From the NCBI GenBank assembly GCA_022704645.1, contig JAKJGA010000053.1, positions 1 through 10,708 on the forward strand: 10,708 bases of DNA. Direction: 5' to 3'. The notes beneath the pieces are model-generated. The model searched no databases. It worked only from the letters and a program-made list of their open reading frames with translations, and was not told the origin of the DNA. The position numbers and the translations under genes are program-made. Of this stretch, positions 1-5,954 are shown piece by piece (positions within the stretch are counted from its first letter, which is position 1; each line of letters opens with the position of its first letter). The DNA is from Spirochaetota bacterium. GTDB taxonomy: Bacteria > Spirochaetota > UBA4802 > JAFGJZ01.

Positions 1-683
1 GGCTTAATAGTATGCATGTCGATAACGGCTGCAGAGATTCCGTCTTTTTTAAGAAGATCTGCCGCTTTAATCACTTCCTGCATCATAACCGATCCAGAAC
101 CTATCAAAGTAATATCCTTTCCGTCTTCAATTACAATTCCTTTACCGAGAGCAAATTTATCATTCTCAGTGTAAATAGCCGGAACCGCTTTTCTATGAAG
201 ACGCATATAAGTTGAACCCTTATGCTCCGCACTTTGAATAAGCAGCTGTTTCAATGAATAAGGGTCAGAAGGTTCAAAAACAATCAAACCGGGTATTATT
301 CTCATAAGTCCGATATCTTCAAAAGGCATATGAGTTCCGCCGTTGAATGCGGCAGAAACACCGGGATCTGAACCGACAAGCTTAACATTAAGCTTGGCAT
401 AATTAGCCGATAAGAAAAACTGATCATAAGCTCTTCTGGAAGCGAAGCATCCGAAAGTTGTAGCAAAAGGAACCTTTCCTCTTGCCGACATTCCTGCAGC
501 AACACCAACCATGTTTGCTTCTGCAACACCTATATTAAAAGCTCTCTCCGGAAATTTATCCCTGAAAATTCCGGTTCCGTTCGCACGCATAAGATCTGCT
601 TCAAGAATAACAATTCCTTTATTCTTCTCAGCAAGTTCGATTAAAGTCTCGGCATAAACCGCTCTCATTTCTTTATTCTGCAT
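1..683 (-). CDS. Transketolase C-terminal subunit (partial, cut by window edge)
   Basis: This encodes the pyrimidine-binding and C-terminal half of a split transketolase, which transfers two-carbon ketol units in the non-oxidative pentose phosphate pathway and would act as a heterodimer with the product of the gene just upstream. The first 227 codons are visible and the frame is still open at base 1. It begins MQNKEMRAVYAETLIELAEK. The segment IGVAEANMVGVAAG (residues 51-64) matches the pyrimidine-domain motif that holds the catalytic Glu activating thiamine diphosphate (E55 here). FATTFGCFASRRAYDQ (73-88) and GGTHMPFEDIGLMR (115-128) are also typical of the family. The ATG at 683 has AGGA six bases upstream (690-693). 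It lies 38 bases downstream of the partner subunit, consistent with one transcript. The end of the domain is outside the window. The family call is secure; xylulose 5-phosphate as main substrate is inferred from context. Confidence 0.93.
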   Translation of the reverse strand, partial: MQNKEMRAVYAETLIELAEKNKGIVILEADLMRANGTGIFRDKFPERAFNIGVAEANMVGVAAGMSARGKVPFATTFGCFASRRAYDQFFLSANYAKLNVKLVGSDPGVSAAFNGGTHMPFEDIGLMRIIPGLIVFEPSDPYSLKQLLIQSAEHKGSTYMRLHRKAVPAIYTENDKFALGKGIVIEDGKDITLIGSGSVMMQEVIKAADLLKKDGISAAVIDMHTIK

Positions 684-721
684 TATCTTTCCTGCCCGTC
701 AAAATTCTTCATATTCATGAT

Positions 722-1576
722 TTATTTAAACTCGCCGTCCAAAACAGCAATTGCTTCTTTAGCCTTTGCTATATCAAAATTCATGTTATGGTTTTCCAGT
801 TTGCCTTCTGCAAAACAAACTCCTTTTCCCTTCACTGTATCGAGAATAATCATTGAAGGTCTGTCTTTTTCTTTCTGAGCATTTGCGATAGCTTTATCAA
901 GTTCATTAAAATCATGCCCCTGTATTTTAACCGCAAACCAACCAAAGGCTTCCCATTTTGCAACGAGATTATCGACATCCATGATGTCTTTAGTATAACC
1001 GTCAATCTGCATTTTGTTATAATCGGTAAAAGCAATGATGTTATCAAGTTTATAATGCGCAGCCGACATTGCAGCTTCCCATACCTGACCTTCGTTTGAC
1101 TCTCCGTCACCGATAATCAGATAAACATTGCTGTCGATCTTATCAAGTTTGTTTGCCAATGCCATTCCTACAACTGCGGAAGTACCCTGACCAAGAGAAC
1201 CGGTAGTCATATCGATACCAGGCGTACGGTTCATGTCGCAATGACTAGGAAGATTTGTTCCGCCTTTATTCAAGGTCATAAGCCAGTCTTTAGGAAAATA
1301 TCCCTTATCAGCTAAAACAGAATACAGAACCGGTCCGGCATGTCCTTTTGAAAGAACAAGTAAATCACGGTCTTCTTTTTTAGGATTAGACGGATCAACA
1401 TTCATATGTCTGTAATAAAGAATTGTAAGAACTTCAACAATCGACATCGCCCCGCCTATGTGACCGACACCGAGCGTTCCTATTTCTTCCAATGTCATCT
1501 TTCTTATTTCACATGCTTTTCTTTTCAGAAAATCAAGCTCAAGAGAGATATCTTTTTTTTCAGTAAAATTTTTCAC
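722..1576 (-). CDS. Transketolase N-terminal (thiamine diphosphate-binding) subunit
   Basis: This is the diphosphate-binding half of a split transketolase, 284 residues. The thiamine diphosphate motif is visible: GDGESNEGQVWEAAM starting at residue 156, then DYN at 185-187, giving the GDG-(about 28)-N pattern that binds Mg and diphosphate. Earlier family motifs are GHIGGAMS (38-45), LSKGHAGPVLY (75-85) and TTGSLGQGTSAVVGMA (124-139). The length fits a stand-alone N-terminal subunit, since fused transketolases are about 660 residues. The start is GTG at 1576, chosen because AAGGAG (1583-1588) lies six bases upstream. The nearer ATG at 1581 is out of frame and stops after two codons. The gene starts 23 bases after xylB and is followed 38 bases later by the C-terminal subunit, so all three are probably co-transcribed. 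It would use the xylulose 5-phosphate made by XylB, with aldose phosphate acceptors. Dihydroxyacetone synthase-like activity is not excluded but is less likely. Confidence 0.95.
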   Translation of the reverse strand: MKNFTEKKDISLELDFLKRKACEIRKMTLEEIGTLGVGHIGGAMSIVEVLTILYYRHMNVDPSNPKKEDRDLLVLSKGHAGPVLYSVLADKGYFPKDWLMTLNKGGTNLPSHCDMNRTPGIDMTTGSLGQGTSAVVGMALANKLDKIDSNVYLIIGDGESNEGQVWEAAMSAAHYKLDNIIAFTDYNKMQIDGYTKDIMDVDNLVAKWEAFGWFAVKIQGHDFNELDKAIANAQKEKDRPSMIILDTVKGKGVCFAEGKLENHNMNFDIAKAKEAIAVLDGEFK

Positions 1577-1582
1577 TGCATA

Positions 1583-1588
1583 CTCCTT
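1583..1588 (-). promoter_or_regulatory. Ribosome binding site deciding the GTG start of the transketolase N subunit
   Basis: On the minus strand AAGGAG is followed by six bases and then GTG at 1576. An overlapping ATG-CAG-TGA (1581-1573) lies too close to the site and gives only two codons, so GTG is the start. Confidence 0.75.
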
Positions 1589-1599
1589 TCCCTGTAATT

Positions 1600-3078
1600 C
1601 TACAGCGCCGAAATCTTCGCGAAAGTAGATTTCAGCGTATCGTATAATGAACGATAAACTTCGTAATATCTGTTATAATCAACAACTTTAGCTGAATCCG
1701 GTGTAAAATTCTCCGAATAATTTACGCATGATGAACATGCCTCTTTTACCGATGAGAATTCACCTGCACCAACAGCGGCAAGAAGTGCCGCACCGTAAGC
1801 AGGTCCTTCGTTAGAAACAAGCGTCTTAACATTTGAAGAGAAAACATCCGCAACTATCTGATTCCATATTTTACCTTTTGAACCGCCGCCGCTGATAATA
1901 ATTTCTTTAGCTGATATACCCGACTCTTTAAGAAGTTCAAGCGTATCTCTAAGAGCAAAAGCAACACCCTCAAGCACCGCGCGTGTCATGTTTCCGCGTT
2001 TATGAGATACATTAAGTCCGATAAAACAGCCTTTTGCGTTAGGATCATTATGCGGAGTACGTTCTCCGATCAAATAAGGCACAAAAAACAATCTTTCTGA
2101 TCCCGCTGGTACTTTTTCTGCTTCGGAAAGAAGCAAATCATAGTCTTTTGTTCCATTCACATCTTCAACCCACCACTTCAAACATGATGCGGCAGAAAGA
2201 ATTACTCCCATCTGATGCCATTGCCCATTCGCGTGAGCGAAAGAATGAAGGGCATGCTTTTTATCCAAAGTAAAGGCATCATTCGGTGCAAATACTACAC
2301 CCGAAGTACCGAGTGCAACGGAAATTATACCTTCTTCTACAGCACCTGTACCGACTGCTCCCGCAGCCTGATCCCCCGCACCGGCAACAATCAGAACCGA
2401 CGATGGAAGATTCATTTCGGAAGCAAGTTCAGGAAGAATTTTTCCGACTGCTTCATAAGACTCGTATACTTTTGGAAAACTGTCGGATTTCAAACCGATG
2501 AGTTCAATCATTTCTGAAGAATACTTTCTTTTCTTAACATCGAAGTAAACAGTTCCGGAAGCATCCGAAACATCAGATGAAAATTCTCCGGATAATTTAA
2601 ACGCAATATAATCCTTCGGAAGAAGAACTTTGTTTATTTTCTTAAAATTTTCAGGTTCATTATTTTTAACCCAGAAAAGCTTCGGAGCGGTAAAACCCGT
2701 AAGGGCAATATTTCCTGTCCAATTGAGCATTTTATGAGTGCCTATATCTTTATTCAGGTAATCACACTCTTTCTGTGTTCTCTGATCACACCAGAGAATT
2801 GCAGGGCGGATTACATTATTTTCTTTGTCAAGAATGACAAGTCCGTGCATCTGACCGCTGAAACTTATTGAACGCAATTGAGAGCGGTCAACTCCCTTCA
2901 TGATATCTTCAATACCTTCTTTTACGCCTTTCCACCAGTCTTCGGGATTCTGTTCTGCCCAGTTCTGGTTAAAATAATTTACTGGATATGTTTTCGATAC
3001 TGAAGCTAACACTTTTCCTTTAGCATCGATCAGCAGAAGTTTACATGCTGAAGTTCCCAAATCTATTCCTAAAAACAT
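1600..3078 (-). CDS. xylB: Xylulokinase (FGGY carbohydrate kinase)
   Basis: This phosphorylates D-xylulose with ATP to xylulose 5-phosphate in the cytoplasm, the second step of isomerase-type xylose catabolism. At 492 residues it has the usual length of bacterial XylB. The N-terminal phosphate-binding loop is FLGIDLGTSACK (2-13). SFSGQMHGLVILD (72-84) contains the MHGL sugar-binding loop typical of xylulokinases rather than glycerol or ribulose kinases. GAGDQAAGAVGTGAVEEG (233-250) carries the catalytic Asp (D236), and ALGTSGVVF (255-263) follows. A glycine-rich ATP site, ISGGGSKGKIWNQI, lies near residue 410. The ATG at 3078 has GGAGG five bases upstream (3084-3088). The gene is 91 bases downstream of xylA, with a terminator-like hairpin between them, and 23 bases upstream of the transketolase subunits. 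No key residue appears to be missing. Substrate assignment rests on the MHGL motif and the adjacent xylA. Confidence 0.96.
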   Translation of the reverse strand: MFLGIDLGTSACKLLLIDAKGKVLASVSKTYPVNYFNQNWAEQNPEDWWKGVKEGIEDIMKGVDRSQLRSISFSGQMHGLVILDKENNVIRPAILWCDQRTQKECDYLNKDIGTHKMLNWTGNIALTGFTAPKLFWVKNNEPENFKKINKVLLPKDYIAFKLSGEFSSDVSDASGTVYFDVKKRKYSSEMIELIGLKSDSFPKVYESYEAVGKILPELASEMNLPSSVLIVAGAGDQAAGAVGTGAVEEGIISVALGTSGVVFAPNDAFTLDKKHALHSFAHANGQWHQMGVILSAASCLKWWVEDVNGTKDYDLLLSEAEKVPAGSERLFFVPYLIGERTPHNDPNAKGCFIGLNVSHKRGNMTRAVLEGVAFALRDTLELLKESGISAKEIIISGGGSKGKIWNQIVADVFSSNVKTLVSNEGPAYGAALLAAVGAGEFSSVKEACSSCVNYSENFTPDSAKVVDYNRYYEVYRSLYDTLKSTFAKISAL

Positions 3079-3110
3079 TCCGTCCTCCCGAAAGAACTTT
3101 GTATAAATAA

Positions 3111-3122
3111 TTAACGTTAACG
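3111..3122. repeat. TTAACG tandem repeat / TTAACGTTAA palindrome upstream of xylB
   Basis: The plus strand reads TTAACGTTAACG: two copies of TTAACG whose first ten bases (3111-3120) form a perfect palindrome. It lies between the terminator-like hairpin and the xylB ribosome binding site. It is a possible protein-binding site for separate control of xylB, but it does not resemble the operator candidates upstream of xylA, and no convincing promoter was seen beside it. A chance palindrome in A/T-rich DNA is possible. Confidence 0.35.
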
Positions 3123-3128
3123 CATAAA

Positions 3129-3163
3129 TAAAAAATCACCGCGGCTTTTTACACCGCGGCAAT
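3129..3163 (-). terminator. Terminator-like hairpin between xylA and xylB
   Basis: Read on the minus strand seven bases after the xylA stop, AUUGCCGCGG (3163-3154) pairs with CCGCGGUGAU (3144-3135) across a nine-base loop, followed by a run of six U (3135-3130). The core CCGCGG/CCGCGG is perfect. The outer pairs include two G-U wobbles that exist only in the minus-strand RNA, so the structure points in the direction of the operon. It could stop a fraction of transcripts after xylA or stabilise the xylA 3' end. Complete termination would require a promoter for xylB in the 50 bases that remain. Confidence 0.6.
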
Positions 3164-3169
3164 AAACAA

Positions 3170-4495
3170 TTACTTAGAGAAAATGTACTGGTTGAGAATA
3201 TTCTCAAGCATTTCCTGACGGCCCGACATGAGAGTAGATACAGTTACATTTTTCTTCATCGCATAAGCTTCAAGCTCTTCAAAACCGGCTTTTCCGCTAA
3301 CGATGTCTTTTCCGATACCTGAACCGAAACTTGAATATCTTTTTTCGATATTTTTTTCGAAAACTTTATCTTCGATAAGTTTCGCAGCAACTCTTAGACC
3401 TTTCGCAAAAGTATCCATTCCGGCAATATATCCGTAGAAAATATCTGACGGATCAAAAGAAGCTCTTCTTGCCTTCGCGTCAAAGTTAAGTCCGCCTGTA
3501 GTAAAACCGCCTGCCATCAAAACTTCATACATTGCAAGAACAGAATCATAGATATTTACCGGAAACTGGTCAGTGTCCCATCCAAGAAGAAGGTCACCCT
3601 GGTTAGCGTCGATGCTTCCAAGCATTCCGTTAATTCTGCTTACGCGAAGCTCGTGCTGGAAAGTGTGGCTTGCAAGAGTAGCATGGTTTGCTTCGATATT
3701 CATCTTGAATTTATCTGCAAGACCATACTGACGGAGAAAGCTGATTACAGTCGCTGTATCAAAATCGTACTGGTGTTTTGTAGGTTCTTTTGGTTTAGGC
3801 TCGATGTAGAACTGGCCTTTGAAACCGATTTTTGCTGCATAATCAACAGCCATGTGAAGCATGCGGCCGAGATTATCAAGCTCAAGCTTCATGTCAGTAT
3901 TCAAAAGAGTTTCATAACCTTCACGTCCGCCCCAGAATACATAACCTTCACCGCCGAGACGTTTGGTTATTTCCATTGCCTTCTTAACCTGTGCAGCCGC
4001 ATGAGCAAAAACATCAGCTTCAGAGCTTGTAGCAGCTCCATGAACAAAACGCGGATTAGTGAAACAATTGGAAGTTCCCCACAAAAGCTTAATGCCTGTT
4101 CTTTTCATTTCTTTTTCAAGCATGTCAGCAACGATATCAAGACGTTTGTTAGTCTCTTCAAGAGTATCAGCTTCAGGCGCTATGTCACGGTCATGGAAAC
4201 AGTAGTATTCGATTCCAAGTTTTTCCATTATTTCAAAGCCGGCTTTTACTTTAAGCTCAGCCTTTTTCATTTCATCTTCAGTAGAAGTCCAAGAACGCTG
4301 CATTGTTCCGGATCCGAACTGATCACTTCCTTCTCCGCAGAGAGTATGCCAGTATGACATGGCAAAACGCAGATGATCTTTCATCGTACGTCCCATTATT
4401 TTTTCTTCAGGATTGTAATAACGGAATGCAAGCTCTTCGCCGCATCCTTCGCCTTTGTACTGAATTTTAGCGATATTTGGAAATATTTCACTCAT
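3170..4495 (-). CDS. xylA: Xylose isomerase, class II
   Basis: This interconverts D-xylose and D-xylulose in the cytoplasm using two divalent metal ions, and is the entry step of the pathway. It has 441 residues, the length of the long (class II) type, whose extra N-terminal segment (here about residues 1-40, including FRYYNPEEKIMG) is absent from the short actinobacterial type. The active site appears complete: H101 and D104 in YCFHDRDIAPE, E232 and K234 in YIEPKPKEPTKHQYDFD, E268 and H271 in NIEANHATLA, D296 in SIDANQGD, D307 and D309 in GWDTDQFP, and D339 in GGLNFDAKARR. VFWGGREGYE (187-196) is another family signature. The ATG at 4495 has AAGGAG five bases upstream (4501-4506). The gene is 55 bases downstream of the repressor gene, and its own promoter and operator are proposed in that gap. 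Family and function are secure. Confidence 0.98.
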   Translation of the reverse strand: MSEIFPNIAKIQYKGEGCGEELAFRYYNPEEKIMGRTMKDHLRFAMSYWHTLCGEGSDQFGSGTMQRSWTSTEDEMKKAELKVKAGFEIMEKLGIEYYCFHDRDIAPEADTLEETNKRLDIVADMLEKEMKRTGIKLLWGTSNCFTNPRFVHGAATSSEADVFAHAAAQVKKAMEITKRLGGEGYVFWGGREGYETLLNTDMKLELDNLGRMLHMAVDYAAKIGFKGQFYIEPKPKEPTKHQYDFDTATVISFLRQYGLADKFKMNIEANHATLASHTFQHELRVSRINGMLGSIDANQGDLLLGWDTDQFPVNIYDSVLAMYEVLMAGGFTTGGLNFDAKARRASFDPSDIFYGYIAGMDTFAKGLRVAAKLIEDKVFEKNIEKRYSSFGSGIGKDIVSGKAGFEELEAYAMKKNVTVSTLMSGRQEMLENILNQYIFSK

Positions 4496-4514
4496 AACGA
4501 CTCCTTTTTGTGAT

Positions 4515-4539
4515 ACTTTTAAAAACCATTTTAATAAGT
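4515..4539. promoter_or_regulatory. Putative operator of the xylose repressor, upstream of xylA
   Basis: This is a 25-bp imperfect palindrome with half-sites ACTT-T-AAAA (4515-4525) and TTTT-A-AAGT (4529-4539) around a short centre. Nine of twelve position pairs are symmetric. It would overlap the -10 and start point of the proposed xylA promoter and ends eight bases before the xylA ribosome binding site, a natural place for repression. A near-identical copy lies at 5890-5914, upstream of the divergent mutarotase-like gene. That shared use is the main reason to believe it. The ROK repressor encoded next to it is the obvious candidate ligand. The A/T-rich composition makes some symmetry expected by chance. 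Confidence 0.6.
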
Positions 4540-4556
4540 GTCCAAAAAAATTACAA
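4528..4556 (-). promoter_or_regulatory. Candidate promoter of the xylA operon
   Basis: On the minus strand TTGTAA (4556-4551, four of six to the -35 consensus, overlapping the repressor stop codon) is followed by a 17-base spacer and TAAAAT (4533-4528, five of six to the -10 consensus). Transcription would begin near 4521, giving a leader of about 26 bases that holds AAGGAG. The -10 lies inside the palindrome at 4515-4539. The alternative -35 TTGGAC (4545-4540) pairs only with weaker -10 sequences. Confidence 0.45.
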
Positions 4557-5690
4557 CATATTATTTATCGGAAATAATGACGCGCCGATGATTCCCGAAT
4601 TTTCCTTTAAGCGCGCAAACTCGATTTTAATATCTTTTTCCGTATAAAATTCATTATTTTCAAAAACATGCTTTTTTATAGCCGGTAAAAGCTCTTTTTC
4701 ATATTTGCTTATATTTCCGCCTATAACAATAAAACTCGGGTCAAAAATCATAAGAAGATTCCGGATGCCCACTGCTAAGTACTTTGCATAGCTCATTATC
4801 AGTTTTTTTACAACAGGCTCGCTGATACGCTTAAAAATTTCATCAATATTAGAAACACTGGAACCTGTTGCATCAGAAAAGGACTTTTCCAAAGCGCGTT
4901 CAGAAGCAAAAAGCTCCCAACACCCAGTATTGCCGCATGAACAGAGCTTGTCGCCATTGCAATCAATTGAAATATGTCCGATCTCACCTGCTCTGTGATT
5001 TTTCCCATTATAGAGCTTTCTGTCTATTATGATGGCACTTCCGATACCCTCTGTAACGGAAATATAAAAAAGAGGGCTTTTAAAGGTATCATTATATTCA
5101 TATTCGCCGTAAGCCGAACAATTTGCCTCATTTCCGATATAAACAGACATATTGAGATCTTCTTCAAGCTTTTTGAAGCTTACATTGCTGACGTGCATAT
5201 TCGGAGCATTTTCCAAAACGGACGTCTTCATATTTACTGTTCCGGGAAGCGATATGCCCAGACCCATAATGCGGTCTCTCTGATTAAAATCCTCAAGAAA
5301 ACTCTCAGTTATTCTTCTGCACTCATCAATAAGAATATTCGTATCAATAGCATCAAAGTATTTTTCTTTCAGAATGGCGCTGTCGAGGTTTGTAAGAACG
5401 ATGCGGGCATGAGTCTCTTTAAGCTCCATTCCCAAAGAAAAGCGCGAATCGGGAAGATATTCAATGACCTGAGCCTTTCTTCCGCCGGTTGAATCCTCAA
5501 ATCCCCTTTCGGAAATCAGTCCAATCTGAACCATATCTTTTATATTACTGCTGACAGTCGTTATGCTGAGGTTTAAAATACGCGAAATATCAAGTTTGGT
5601 AACTCTTTTCTTTTCCTGAATAACTCTGAATATTTTTTTGCGGTTATTGTTTTTTACAACTTTCTGATAAAATGAATCAAGATCTAACAA
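4551..5690 (-). CDS. xylR: ROK-family transcriptional repressor, probable xylose regulator
   Basis: This is a 379-residue NagC/XylR-type regulator that probably represses the xylose genes until sugar binds. An N-terminal winged helix-turn-helix spans about residues 15-75, with TKLDISRILNLSITTVSSNI (31-50) as the recognition part and STGGRKAQVIEYLP as the wing. The rest is a ROK domain: GLGISLPGTVN (143-153), the signature GEIGHISID (235-243), and the zinc-binding H239 with CSCGNTGC (250-257). In ROK sugar kinases the catalytic Asp lies in a DAN motif; here the segment reads GNEANCSAYGE (186-196), with Glu instead, and no clear N-terminal phosphate loop is seen. It is therefore a regulator, not a kinase. 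The start is TTG at 5690, because GGAAG (5697-5701) lies six bases upstream and no in-frame ATG fits. It is adjacent to xylA and divergent from a mutarotase-like gene. The ligand (xylose) is inferred from context. Confidence 0.88.
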   Translation of the reverse strand: MLDLDSFYQKVVKNNNRKKIFRVIQEKKRVTKLDISRILNLSITTVSSNIKDMVQIGLISERGFEDSTGGRKAQVIEYLPDSRFSLGMELKETHARIVLTNLDSAILKEKYFDAIDTNILIDECRRITESFLEDFNQRDRIMGLGISLPGTVNMKTSVLENAPNMHVSNVSFKKLEEDLNMSVYIGNEANCSAYGEYEYNDTFKSPLFYISVTEGIGSAIIIDRKLYNGKNHRAGEIGHISIDCNGDKLCSCGNTGCWELFASERALEKSFSDATGSSVSNIDEIFKRISEPVVKKLIMSYAKYLAVGIRNLLMIFDPSFIVIGGNISKYEKELLPAIKKHVFENNEFYTEKDIKIEFARLKENSGIIGASLFPINNML

Positions 5691-5696
5691 AGCAAA

Positions 5697-5701
5697 CTTC
5701 C
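5697..5701 (-). promoter_or_regulatory. Ribosome binding site supporting the TTG start of the repressor
   Basis: On the minus strand GGAAG lies six bases before TTG at 5690. The ATG that overlaps this site (at 5702) is in another frame that soon stops. No in-frame ATG occurs before residue 53, so TTG is the likely start, which would favour low expression. Confidence 0.6.
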
Positions 5702-5842
5702 ATTATTATTAAATATTCAGAAAATACCGCAATAATTTCAAAAACAGGCGGCATATATCGTCCGTTATTGCATCAAACCGCTTCGATTCAATTAAAAATA
5801 TGAATGACGATTCTCACAAAACACGTCGAGAAAAACATCAAT

Positions 5843-5848
5843 ATTATA
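5843..5848 (-). promoter_or_regulatory. Candidate -10 element for the repressor gene
   Basis: The minus strand has a perfect TATAAT here. A -35 at the normal distance would fall at about 5866-5871 and is poor (TAAAGT). A perfect TTGACA at 5856-5851 is too close to this -10 and has no good partner downstream. If this -10 is used, the repressor mRNA has a leader of about 145 bases, and the palindrome at 5866-5890 covers the -35 region, which would allow autoregulation. Confidence 0.3.
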
Positions 5849-5865
5849 TATGTCAAGGAAAAGAA

Positions 5866-5890
5866 ACTTTATTAAATGATTTTTAATAGA
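5866..5890. promoter_or_regulatory. Second operator-like palindrome in the divergent region
   Basis: Perfect seven-base arms TATTAAA (5870-5876) and TTTAATA (5882-5888) flank a five-base centre. Read along the plus strand it begins ACTTTATTAAATGATTTTTA, which aligns with the xylA operator read on the minus strand (ACTTATTAAAATGGTTTTTA) if two single-base gaps are allowed. It abuts the element at 5890-5914, giving a tandem pair in the repressor/mutarotase divergent region. Confidence 0.45.
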
Positions 5891-5914
5891 CTTTTAAATA
5901 CCAGTTTAATATGT
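5890..5914. promoter_or_regulatory. Putative operator copy upstream of the mutarotase-like gene
   Basis: This is a near-copy of the xylA upstream element on the same strand. Aligning 5891-5914 with 4516-4539, CTTTTAAA, ACCA, TTTAATA and GT are identical, giving 21 of 24 positions. A -10-like TTTAAT (5905-5910) lies inside it, so a bound repressor would block the plus-strand promoter. Its own symmetry is weaker than that of the xylA copy (six of twelve pairs). The similarity to 4515-4539 is the evidence, not the palindrome itself. Confidence 0.55.
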
Positions 5915-5954
5915 TTGTTGAGTTGAGAATACCAAGAACCATAAGGATGGAAAT

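Noticed and set aside
3653..4357. Plus-strand frame of 234 codons inside xylA
   Set aside because: It is antisense to a complete, highly conserved xylose isomerase. Its product is Cys/Phe/Ser-rich with no recognisable motif and has no ribosome binding site.
4974..5492. Plus-strand frame of 172 codons inside the repressor gene
   Set aside because: It is antisense to the ROK domain, whose motifs are clear. No independent signal supports it.
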